Source of the DNA: Phycisphaerae bacterium
GTDB lineage: Bacteria > Planctomycetota > Phycisphaerae > SM23-33
DNA length: 64,000 nucleotides
Assembly (NCBI GenBank): GCA_011050235.1
Contig: DRGC01000049.1
Location: 1-64,000 of the forward strand
Reading direction: 5' to 3'
In this document: positions 17,587-25,430 of the stretch, one piece after another
How the letters are laid out: every line of letters begins with the position of its first letter
How positions within the stretch are numbered: the stretch's first letter is position 1
Notes under the pieces: model-generated
What the model saw: the letters and a program-made list of their open reading frames with translations, nothing else
Told to the model about the DNA's origin: nothing
Databases searched by the model: none
Program-made: the position numbers and the translations under genes

Positions 17587-18450
17587 ATGCAACACAAAAT
17601 AAAAACAGGACTTACATTCCTCGATATCGTCAAGGCCGCCGGCGCGGTTGGTCTGGTTACGCTGTGTGGGGGCCTCCGACGGGCCCTGCGCGAGCCCGGT
17701 TGGATCGAGAAAGTCGAGGTCTCCCTGCCGATGACCGACCTGCCGCCGGCGTGGCGAGGGGCCCGCATCGCCCTGCTGGCCGACCTCCACGTCCGCCCCC
17801 AAGAGGGGACCTCGCGGGCGGCCCACATCGTGGAAATGACCCGGGCCTGTGACAGCGATCTCATCATTCTCGGCGGCGACGTCCTCGTGCACGGTCGTTG
17901 GGTCGACAGCCTGGAAGGCGAATTGGCCAAGCTATCGGCCCCGTTGGGCGTGTTCGCCGTGCTGGGCAACCAGGACTACCCCCGACCAGCGCGTCTGATC
18001 AAGATGCTGGCCAATGCCGGCATCGAGACGCTCGTCAATGCTCACAGGATACTTTTTCGCAACGGTCAGCCGTTGTGTCTGGCCGGGCTGGCCGACCTGC
18101 GTTGGGACCGGCCCGATATCCAAGCCGCTCTGGGCGAGGTGGCTCCGGCTGTCCCGCGAATCCTGATCTGTCACAACCCCGATATCGCCGAAGACCTGCC
18201 TTCCGACGTCCGGATCGATGCGATGCTGTCCGGCCACACCCATGGCGGCCAGGTCCGCCTGTGGGGATGGGGCCCTGCCGCCCTGCCGATTCGCGATCCC
18301 CGCTACGCGGCCGGATTGGTGCGGGGGGAACGTTTTGCGACGTACGTATCGCGGGGATTGGGCACGGCGGGCCTGCCGCTCCGGTTTCACTGCCTGCCCG
18401 AGCTGACGGTCCTGACGCTGACACACACAGGCGGCGAGCCGAAGGAATAG
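17587..18450 (+). CDS. Membrane-anchored metallophosphoesterase (YkuE/YaeI type)
   Basis: A 287-residue calcineurin-type phosphoesterase with an N-terminal hydrophobic segment (about residues 12-30), so it probably faces the periplasm or inner membrane surface. Metal-site motifs occur in order: DLH (66-68), GGD (96-98), GNQD (127-130), HNPD (about 195) and GHTHGG (about 218). Relatives include YaeI, a UDP-2,3-diacylglucosamine pyrophosphatase relative, and YkuE. The usual GNHD is GNQD here: the metal-binding Asn stays but the catalytic His is Gln. The ribosome binding site is weak (tgag). dapA follows about 100 bp later. Confidence 0.85.
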   Translation: MQHKIKTGLTFLDIVKAAGAVGLVTLCGGLRRALREPGWIEKVEVSLPMTDLPPAWRGARIALLADLHVRPQEGTSRAAHIVEMTRACDSDLIILGGDVLVHGRWVDSLEGELAKLSAPLGVFAVLGNQDYPRPARLIKMLANAGIETLVNAHRILFRNGQPLCLAGLADLRWDRPDIQAALGEVAPAVPRILICHNPDIAEDLPSDVRIDAMLSGHTHGGQVRLWGWGPAALPIRDPRYAAGLVRGERFATYVSRGLGTAGLPLRFHCLPELTVLTLTHTGGEPKE

Positions 18451-18548
18451 CGGTTGTCATCCTCGTCGGGGCGTCTTAGAATCGCCGGGCCTGATCGAGT
18501 CGGGTCGGACGCCTGCAATCGGACTGTCTGTCAGGAAAGGCGATAGAC

Positions 18549-19439
18549 ATGGCAAACCCCATACAACTCGAAGGTTCCATGGTCGCGTTGGTTACGCCGT
18601 TTGCCGGCGGAGAGGTGGACTACGAGACACTGGGCAAGCTCATCGATATGCAGATCGAGGCGGGCACGATGGGTCTCGTTCCGTGCGGCACGACGGGGGA
18701 ATCGCCCACGCTCAGCCACGACGAGCACAACCGGGTGGTGGCCTTCACGGTTGAGCACGCCGCCGGGCGGGCGATTGTGATCGCCGGGACCGGCAGCAAC
18801 TCCACCGCCGAGGCCGTTCGACTGACCGAGCACGCCGAGAGCGTCGGGGCCGATGCGTGCCTCGTGGTCAATCCGTATTACAACAAGCCGCCTCAGCGCG
18901 GAATGTTCGATCACATCCAGCGGCTGGCCGAGGCCGAGTTGCCGATCGTTCTCTACAACATCCCGGGCCGGACGTCCATCGAGCTGACGGTGGAAACGAT
19001 GGTCGCCATGTACGAGAAGATCGACATGGTCGTGGCCGTCAAGGAAGCCACCGGCAAGCTCGACGTCGCCAGCGGCCTGGCGGCGGCGTGCGATATCACG
19101 ATCCTTTCCGGTGACGACTCGCTCACGCTGCCGATCGGCGCCGTCGGCGGGCGCGGCGTCATCAGCGTGCTGGCCAACATCCTGCCGGGCAAGATCCGCA
19201 AGCTGTGCGATGCGATCCTCAGAGGTGACATGGCCGACGCGACGGCCCGGCACGTGAGGCTGTTCCCGCTGTTCAAGGGCATTTTCGTGGAGACCAACCC
19301 GATCCCGATCAAGGCGTTGATGGCCATGGCGGGGCTCATCGGGCCGGAGATCCGCCTGCCGCTGGCGCCGCTGGCGGATGAGCATCGGCCCAAGCTTGCG
19401 GCGATGCTAAAGACGTTTAGGATCGAGGCCAAGCTCTAG
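18549..19439 (+). CDS. dapA: 4-hydroxy-tetrahydrodipicolinate synthase
   Basis: First committed enzyme of lysine/diaminopimelate synthesis; condenses pyruvate with aspartate semialdehyde in the cytoplasm. At 296 residues it has the usual length. GSMVALVTPF at the start, PCGTTGESPTL near residue 43, YYNKPPQ near 111, YNIPGRT near 137 and VAVKEATG near 163 (with the Schiff-base Lys) are all present. GVISVLANILPG is the later family motif. aggaaagg precedes the ATG. The ftsK gene converges on it with only 21 bp between stops. Confidence 0.96.
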   Translation: MANPIQLEGSMVALVTPFAGGEVDYETLGKLIDMQIEAGTMGLVPCGTTGESPTLSHDEHNRVVAFTVEHAAGRAIVIAGTGSNSTAEAVRLTEHAESVGADACLVVNPYYNKPPQRGMFDHIQRLAEAELPIVLYNIPGRTSIELTVETMVAMYEKIDMVVAVKEATGKLDVASGLAAACDITILSGDDSLTLPIGAVGGRGVISVLANILPGKIRKLCDAILRGDMADATARHVRLFPLFKGIFVETNPIPIKALMAMAGLIGPEIRLPLAPLADEHRPKLAAMLKTFRIEAKL

Positions 19440-19460
19440 CCCCCCCCCAAGCGGGCCGGC

Positions 19461-21800
19461 TCAAACGCTGGTGGGTTGGCCGTCTGCCGCTGAAGCCCCG
19501 GACCTGTCGGATGCAATCGACGTCTGCAGCGACTGCCAGTCGTCCAGCGTGATCAGACATTCGCGGGCCTGGCTGCCCTTGTACTCGCCCAGAAGGCCGA
19601 CTTCGGCCATCTGGTCGACAATTCGGCTCGCCCGCCCATAGCCGATCTGGAGGCGCCGCTGCAATAAGCTTACGCTGCCGCGCTGAGCGGTGAGGATCAC
19701 CTCGACGGCCTTGTCGAACATGCCGTCCTTTTCTCCGTCACCGCCGTCGCTATCGATACGGGTGCTGTTGATCTGCACCAGTTCCTGATTGAACTCCGGC
19801 CCGCCGGCGGCTTTGAGCTGGTGGACGACGCGATAAATTTCCGCCTCGTCGACATACGTTCCCTGAGCGCGAATGAGGTTGCTGCTGCCCGGCAGCAGAA
19901 GCAGCATGTCGCCGCGCCCCAGGAGGACCTCGGCGCCGTTCTGGTCGAGGACAATGCGGCTCTCCTGCCGTGAGGCGACCTGGAAACTGATCCGGCAGGG
20001 CATGTTGGACTTGATCAGGCCGGTCACCACGTTCACGCTGGGTCTCTGGGTGGCCAGGATCAGGTGGATGCCGACGGCCCGGGCTTTCTGCGCAATGCGA
20101 ATGATGTACGTCTCGACCTCCTTGCTGGAGGTCATGATCAGATCGGCCAATTCGTCAATGATGATGATGTAATGCGCCAGCCGGGTCGGCATGCGGGCCT
20201 TCTCGTCATTTTCGGTGACGCCAAGGCGTTCGTGACGCTCGGCGTCGGTGAGTTCGTTGTAGCCGGCGATGTTCCTGACGCCCATTTCCTTGAGCAACGT
20301 GTATCGCTCATCCATTTGGATCGTTGCCCAATCGAGGATGCTTTCGGCCTTGCGCATGTCATTGACGATCGGGCACAGCAAGTGCGGGAGGGTCTCGAAG
20401 GCCGCCATCTCCACCATTTTCGGATCGGCCAGGATCAGGCGCACGTCTTCCGGCCGGCGAGTCAACAGCAGGGACATGATGATGCTGTTGATGCACACGC
20501 TCTTGCCCGATCCGGTGGTCCCGGCGATCAACAGGTGAGGCATGGCGGCCAGATCGGCGATGATGGGCTCGCCGCCGCCGTCCTTGCCGAGATACAACGG
20601 CAGGTGCTGGCGCTGGGAGGCGTCGGGCGCCTGGGTCATCAGGTCCTTCAGACGGACGATCTCCTTCTCGTCGTTGGGCACCTCAATGCCGATCGTGTCT
20701 CGCCCCGCCAGGTGCGGCACGATGCGGACGCCGGCGACGGCCAGGGCGCGGGCGATATCGGTGGACAGCGACGCCACCTGAGAGACCTTCACCCCCGGGG
20801 AAAGCGCCAACTCGAACAAGGTGATCACCGGCCCGGTCTGGTAGGCCACCACCTCCGCGTGGACGTTGAAGTCGTTCAACGTCTGCTGCAGGACGACGCG
20901 CCGCTGGGTGGCGAGGGCTTCCTGGGTCTGGAGATAGCCGGTCTCGGCATCGGCCAGAAGATCGATCGACGGAAGGACGGCCTGTCCGCTCTTGGCGGGC
21001 GGGGCCTCCTTGACCGCAGGCGGCTTGGCTGGGCTCGGTGGCGCAGGCGTCTTGGGGGGCGTCAACGTCGCCGGTGGAACAGCGGCTGCGACGGCTGGCG
21101 CGGGGGCGGGCCGAGCAATCGAGGCGGCCTTGACACCAGCAACGGCGCCACTGGCCCCGGTGGCCAACTGGGCCTTACGTCGAAGCAGCGGCGTTTGCCC
21201 GGCGAAGTGCGCGAGTTTTCCGCCGGCGGTCTTTGCCGCATGCGGCAACGAGAGCACGAGCTTGTCCGCCGTGAACATCACGCCGATCAACCCGATGCTG
21301 CAGACAATCAACCAGGCGCCTTTGACGTGGAACTTGTCCAGAAGCAGCGAGCCGATGGTATGGCCAAGAACGCCGGCCGCACCTTGAGTGACGGTCGTTA
21401 CGCCACCGGGGTTTCGCAGGTAAATGGCCGTACTGGTCGCCACCACAAGCAGCAGCGTGCCCACCATTCGCCACGGCATGTCGTCGAGTCGACCGCCGAA
21501 GACCAGGATCACGGCGGCCCCGGTCGCAAAGAGCAGGCCCATGTAGGCCCCGCCGCCCAGCCAGTATCGCAACGTGTGGGCGACCAACGCCCCCACCTTA
21601 CCGGCGGCGTTCTGCGTTTTCGCCGGCGGGTACTGCCACGTCGCCCCGTCGTCGGTCGGGCTGTAGCTCAGCAGGCTCATCCACGACAGCAGCACCAGCG
21701 CACAAAATGCGAGCACCCAGCCGTATCGCAGGTACCGGCGAGCGGGGCCGATGTCCCCCTGCCGATCTTCGGAAGTGTGATTTTTTTTCTTGGTCGCCAT
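19461..21800 (-). CDS. ftsK: DNA translocase FtsK
   Basis: Septum-anchored ATPase that pumps DNA toward dif during chromosome segregation. The 779-residue protein has four or five N-terminal membrane helices (about residues 28-190), a Pro/Ala-rich linker (about 215-275), the alpha domain, a RecA-like beta domain with Walker A GTTGSGKS (about residue 430) and Walker B-type LILADPK and IIIIDELADL, then a winged-helix gamma domain (about 700-760, LLQRRLQIGYGRASRIVDQM). The layout and length are standard. No strong ribosome binding site precedes the ATG. It is the last gene of a trpC-dut-ftsK run on the minus strand and converges with dapA. Confidence 0.96.
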   Translation of the reverse strand: MATKKKNHTSEDRQGDIGPARRYLRYGWVLAFCALVLLSWMSLLSYSPTDDGATWQYPPAKTQNAAGKVGALVAHTLRYWLGGGAYMGLLFATGAAVILVFGGRLDDMPWRMVGTLLLVVATSTAIYLRNPGGVTTVTQGAAGVLGHTIGSLLLDKFHVKGAWLIVCSIGLIGVMFTADKLVLSLPHAAKTAGGKLAHFAGQTPLLRRKAQLATGASGAVAGVKAASIARPAPAPAVAAAVPPATLTPPKTPAPPSPAKPPAVKEAPPAKSGQAVLPSIDLLADAETGYLQTQEALATQRRVVLQQTLNDFNVHAEVVAYQTGPVITLFELALSPGVKVSQVASLSTDIARALAVAGVRIVPHLAGRDTIGIEVPNDEKEIVRLKDLMTQAPDASQRQHLPLYLGKDGGGEPIIADLAAMPHLLIAGTTGSGKSVCINSIIMSLLLTRRPEDVRLILADPKMVEMAAFETLPHLLCPIVNDMRKAESILDWATIQMDERYTLLKEMGVRNIAGYNELTDAERHERLGVTENDEKARMPTRLAHYIIIIDELADLIMTSSKEVETYIIRIAQKARAVGIHLILATQRPSVNVVTGLIKSNMPCRISFQVASRQESRIVLDQNGAEVLLGRGDMLLLLPGSSNLIRAQGTYVDEAEIYRVVHQLKAAGGPEFNQELVQINSTRIDSDGGDGEKDGMFDKAVEVILTAQRGSVSLLQRRLQIGYGRASRIVDQMAEVGLLGEYKGSQARECLITLDDWQSLQTSIASDRSGASAADGQPTSV

Positions 21801-21823
21801 CCGTAGCGTCCATGGGCCCAGCG

Positions 21824-22276
21824 CTACAAGCCCGTATGTCCGAAGCCCCCTTCGCCGCGCGCCGTTTCAGCCAGCTGATCCACCTCGGCGATTTCGGCGC
21901 GGACGACCGCCGCGATCACCATTTGGGCGATACGCATGCCTCGTCTGATCACAAAGTCCTGGAAGCTGATATTAGCCAAGATCACACACACCTCGCCGCG
22001 ATAGTCAGCGTCAATCGTCCCGGGCGCATTGGGCAAAAGAATCCCATGCTTCAGCGCCAGTCCGCTTCGGGGCCGGATCTGGGCCTCGTAGCCAACCGGC
22101 AGGGCCATGAAAAACCCACACGGGATCAGCTTCACCTGTCCCTGACCCAGTGTCACCGAGTTGTCACACGCCGCCCGCAAATCCATCCCCGCTGCGTGGT
22201 CCGACATATGCGTCGGCAACGGGATGTCTTCGCAACCTTCTCGGCGACGAATCTGTATGGTTATCGGACTATCCAT
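21824..22276 (-). CDS. dut: dUTP diphosphatase
   Basis: Trimeric dUTPase that hydrolyses dUTP to dUMP, keeping uracil out of DNA and feeding thymidylate synthesis. The 150-residue length is typical. The five family motifs are present: [41 protein letters not shown] and a C-terminal GEGGFGHTG (P-loop-like). The start is the second of two overlapping ATGs; it is in frame and has GGAGG seven bases upstream. It lies 19 bp after trpC and 23 bp before ftsK, suggesting one transcript. Confidence 0.95.
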   Translation of the reverse strand: MDSPITIQIRRREGCEDIPLPTHMSDHAAGMDLRAACDNSVTLGQGQVKLIPCGFFMALPVGYEAQIRPRSGLALKHGILLPNAPGTIDADYRGEVCVILANISFQDFVIRRGMRIAQMVIAAVVRAEIAEVDQLAETARGEGGFGHTGL

Positions 22277-22295
22277 CCATCTTCCTCCAGCCCAA

Positions 22296-23114
22296 TCAAC
22301 GCGAACGCTGCGGGCCAATCAGTCGATCTATTTCACCTGTTATATCATCACTTCGCATCAATGTCTCGCCGACAAGGATAGCCTTGACGCCCGCCCCCGC
22401 CAGGCGGCGCACATCCTCGGCGGTCCGAATGCCCGACTCGCTCACCAGCGGCACCCCTTCGGCCATGTCGGCCAGGCGAAGCGTGGTGGCGATGTCGACC
22501 TCGAACGTGGTCAGATCCCGGTTGTTGATCCCCAGCAGGCTGTATCGCCGATGCGGGAACCCCACCGCCGACCGCACGGCCAGCAGTTCGTCGGCGTCGT
22601 GGACTTCCACCAGCGTCGTCATTCGCAGTTCGGTGGACAGGATCATCAGGTCCAGCAGCGCAGCCGGCTTAAGGGCAGCGGCAATGAGCAGGATCGCATC
22701 GGCCCCGGCGGCGCGGGATTCGTAGACCTGAATGGGATCGACGATGAAATCTTTTCGCAGGATCGGCAGCGTGACCGCCTCTCGAATGGCCGTCAAATCA
22801 TCCAGGTGGCCCTGGAAGTAGGGCTGGTCCGTCAGCACGCTCAAGGCCGCAGCACCGCCGGCCTCGTACTGGCGGGCAATGGCCACCGGGTCGAAATCCG
22901 GCCGAATCACACCCGCCGACGGCGAGGCCTTCTTAACCTCGGCGATCAGGTTGACCGTGCCGTCAGGGCCCTTCGTGACGGGGGCGAAGAAGTTCCGCGC
23001 CCGCGGCGCGGCGCCCGCCCGGGCAGCCCACTCGGCCGGGGCGACCTTCGATCGAAGCGAGGCGACTTCTTTGCGCTTGGTTTCCAGGATCGTGTCTAAT
23101 ATATTCTTCGCCAT
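22296..23114 (-). CDS. trpC: Indole-3-glycerol phosphate synthase
   Basis: Tryptophan biosynthesis enzyme that closes the indole ring from CdRP. A 272-residue TIM barrel: [13 protein letters not shown] at the start, [15 protein letters not shown] near residue 55 with the catalytic Lys, [11 protein letters not shown] near 135, LLGINNRDL near 190 and VSESGI near 218. No other trp genes are adjacent, so the pathway is probably scattered. It leads a close-packed minus-strand run with dut and ftsK, an odd functional mixture. No clear Shine-Dalgarno precedes the ATG, but the start matches homologues. Confidence 0.95.
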   Translation of the reverse strand: MAKNILDTILETKRKEVASLRSKVAPAEWAARAGAAPRARNFFAPVTKGPDGTVNLIAEVKKASPSAGVIRPDFDPVAIARQYEAGGAAALSVLTDQPYFQGHLDDLTAIREAVTLPILRKDFIVDPIQVYESRAAGADAILLIAAALKPAALLDLMILSTELRMTTLVEVHDADELLAVRSAVGFPHRRYSLLGINNRDLTTFEVDIATTLRLADMAEGVPLVSESGIRTAEDVRRLAGAGVKAILVGETLMRSDDITGEIDRLIGPQRSR

Positions 23115-23185
23115 TATTCTATGTAATCAAGCGGGCGCATAATGATGCCGGTCAATGCCGGCAGCGAAGATCGAACCTTAACGCG

Positions 23186-24121
23186 ATGCGCGGAATGTTG
23201 TCAAACGCTTTGTCGATGCTGGCCCAGACGTCAGCCCCAGCCACGCAGCCCAGCAGCGACAGCGATCTGGGCCCGCTGCTGATGGTCCTCGTTCCCGCGG
23301 GGATCCTGCTAGGGATCGTGTGGCTGTTTCGCCGAATTGCCTATCCTCGCAAGGTCACCCTTACCCGCACGCCCGGGCGTCCCAACACCCTCCACCCGGT
23401 CGTGCTCGTGGTCCTGCTTGGTTTGCTGCTGCTGCTGTGGGACGCATCAGGGTGGTTATGGTCGAACTGGTTCACCGGTCCCCCCAAGTCTCCGGGCCAC
23501 TACCAGCAACTGGTCCTGACGGCCAATACCGTCCAGGTGCTCTTCTTGGCGATCTGCCTTGCGGTCGCGGCTGTGACATTTCGCCACGGCCTGGCGCGGG
23601 GGTTCGGGCTGACCGTGCGCCACTGGCGATACGATCTGCTTCGCGGGGTCATCGCCATGTTGATCGCCCTGCCGATTTGCATCGGGCTGAAGCTGGCGAC
23701 GTTTGCGATGATCCGTTGGATCTACGCGTCGGACCCCCAGCAGATCGAGCAGCTCACACGCGCCCCCGGCCTGATGGAGGCCCTGAAGGCCCTGGCGGAC
23801 TTGCCCGCTGCCGATGCCTGGCGGATCGCCGTGGTGACGGCGGCGGTGGTCCTGGCGCCGCTGAGCGAAGAGGTCTTCTTCCGCGGGCTCGTCCAATCCA
23901 GCCTCCGCCAGGTGACGGGCCGGCCCTGGGTGGCCATTATCGTTGCGTCGGGGTTGTTCGCCTATATGCACGTCGAATGGGTCAACCGCCCCGCCCTGCT
24001 GGCGCTGGGGTTGGTGCTGGGCTACAACTACGAGCGGACAGGACGGCTGATGCCGGCGATCGTGATCCACTCGCTGTTCAACGCGACGTTCATCGCCAAT
24101 CAATTATTCCAAGGCGAGTAG
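23186..24121 (+). CDS. CPBP (CAAX/Abi) family intramembrane protease
   Basis: A 311-residue polytopic membrane protein with about seven hydrophobic helices. The CPBP motif 1 is SEEVFFRG (about residue 228; Glu-Glu-x-x-x-Arg), motif 2 is the FAYMHVEW segment (about 255) with a conserved His, and the final helix carries IVIHSLFNAT with another His. These are the glutamate and histidine residues used in Rce1-like peptidases. Members process prenylated proteins or bacteriocin-like peptides; the target here is unknown. It is divergent from trpC with about 70 bp between starts. Confidence 0.88.
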   Translation: MRGMLSNALSMLAQTSAPATQPSSDSDLGPLLMVLVPAGILLGIVWLFRRIAYPRKVTLTRTPGRPNTLHPVVLVVLLGLLLLLWDASGWLWSNWFTGPPKSPGHYQQLVLTANTVQVLFLAICLAVAAVTFRHGLARGFGLTVRHWRYDLLRGVIAMLIALPICIGLKLATFAMIRWIYASDPQQIEQLTRAPGLMEALKALADLPAADAWRIAVVTAAVVLAPLSEEVFFRGLVQSSLRQVTGRPWVAIIVASGLFAYMHVEWVNRPALLALGLVLGYNYERTGRLMPAIVIHSLFNATFIANQLFQGE

Positions 24122-24392
24122 TCCTGCCGCCCATCGACTGCGCCCAGACACCTCTGGCGATATTCATTTGCCTTTTCGGGGAGGATATGTGATAATAGGA
24201 ATGCGTTGGTGAGGTCTCCCCCTACCTTGTCGGCGTGTTTTTTTCGGCAAGGTCCAACCCACCTTGTCGAATACGTGGCCCAGCATGGGATCTCCTCCTT
24301 GTTGGGCTGCCCCGGGCCTGCTGGCTTTTCTCTCCTTTCGCCGGCAGGTCCTTTTTTTTTTGCGTCGCCCTACGCCGAGGCCGAATCGGTCG

Positions 24393-24956
24393 TCATGACA
24401 AGACTGCGGCCAATTCCGACATCATCGCGTCGCGGTCTACGGGCTTGGGGAAGTAGGCCTGGGCCCCGCACTGAAGGATCCGCTTCTCCGCCTCATCTGA
24501 AGGATACGCCGTCACGGCGATCACGACCGTGCTTTGGCTCTCGGTTCTGGCCTTGATGCGTCGGCAGACCTCGAAGCCATCCATTTTCGGCATCTTCAGG
24601 TCCAGAATGACGACGTCTGGTTTCGACGTCGCGACGATCTCCCCGGCGGCAAATCCGTCATGGGCGACCAGGACCTCGCACTGCGGATACAGATCATGGA
24701 TTTCGTCGACAACCCACTTCGCAAAAGACGGCTCGTCGTCGACGACAAGTACGCGAGGGGGTTTGTGGGTCAACTCCGGCGGGATGGGCAACTTCTGCCG
24801 GTCAAGAAAAGCGACGAGTTCATGGCTCTCCACGCGCCGATGTCCGCCCGGGGTGCGTCCGGCCTTGAGTTTGCCCGCGTCGATCCAGTTCGACACGGAA
24901 CGAACGGCGACCCCCAACATGCGAGCAACCGTAGATGTCGAAAGCGTGCTCTTCAC
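24393..24956 (-). CDS. HTH-receiver protein (MerR-like DNA-binding domain plus REC)
   Basis: A 187-residue protein with an N-terminal winged HTH of the MerR/excisionase type (residues 5-55; STVARMLGVAVRSVSNWIDAG then TPGGHRRV) followed by a receiver domain (about 66-185). The receiver keeps VDDE, the phospho-acceptor Asp in VVILDLKMPKMDG and the FPKP lysine, so it should be phosphorylated. The DNA-binding domain precedes the receiver, opposite to most response regulators. I choose the GTG start with aaggg seven bases upstream; an ATG 11 codons earlier has none. It is divergent from the CHASE hybrid kinase gene, a likely partner. Confidence 0.85.
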   Translation of the reverse strand: MKSTLSTSTVARMLGVAVRSVSNWIDAGKLKAGRTPGGHRRVESHELVAFLDRQKLPIPPELTHKPPRVLVVDDEPSFAKWVVDEIHDLYPQCEVLVAHDGFAAGEIVATSKPDVVILDLKMPKMDGFEVCRRIKARTESQSTVVIAVTAYPSDEAEKRILQCGAQAYFPKPVDRDAMMSELAAVLS

Positions 24957-25430
24957 TGCCCGACCCTTATGAAAAGCATGGGGACACATTTTAACAACAA
25001 GACAACTTGCGGGATTCTAGCAAAGCTCTGACAAAAAGCCAGTATTTGATTGACAATTTCTTTCATGAAATTTACCGGTGGCCAACTTCGCCCTTGATTC
25101 TCCCCGCAGCCTGGCCTATAGCCTTGTTATAGATATGCTGTCCGTGTAGGTGCGCTCCGAGCAGGCACAGCATTGGATAGATTTGGGGGTTCAGCGCGGC
25201 AAGGATTTTCCGGATTGGTAGGTCCGGCCGGGCGCACGGACACGGGGACTGGGATGTTGTGGGGCATAGGCCCCAAGCGGCTAGCACCGCTGAAGACACA
25301 TCGGTTGTCACAGAGCACTTTCAGGCGTCCAGATGCTCACGTGAAGGGCTGTGAGCGGGCGATCATGCCCCCCCTGTGAGCGCGGCGGCGCCAACGGCGG
25401 CGTGCCTGTGGCGGGAAGGAAGCAACGGAT
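24957..25430. other. Regulatory gap upstream of the signalling island
   Basis: A 474-bp divergent gap. Part of it (about 24985-25080) is clearly more A+T-rich than its surroundings, with TTGACA at 25050-25055 and an inverted repeat AATTTC (25055-25060) / GAAATT (25067-25072) that could be an operator. No matching -10 box is convincing. Short plus- and minus-strand ORFs here do not look coding. Confidence 0.4.

Noticed and set aside
20064-21806. 580-codon plus-strand ORF antisense to ftsK
   Set aside because: FtsK has all catalytic motifs in the opposite frame; this frame has none.
24340-24365. Terminator at the long T run
   Set aside because: The T run (24352-24361) is not preceded by a clear stem and lies 220 bp after the CPBP gene.
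25050-25078. Sigma-70 promoter with TTGACA
   Set aside because: The -35 is perfect but the sequence 17 bp later (taccgg) is a poor -10, so I do not list it as a promoter.
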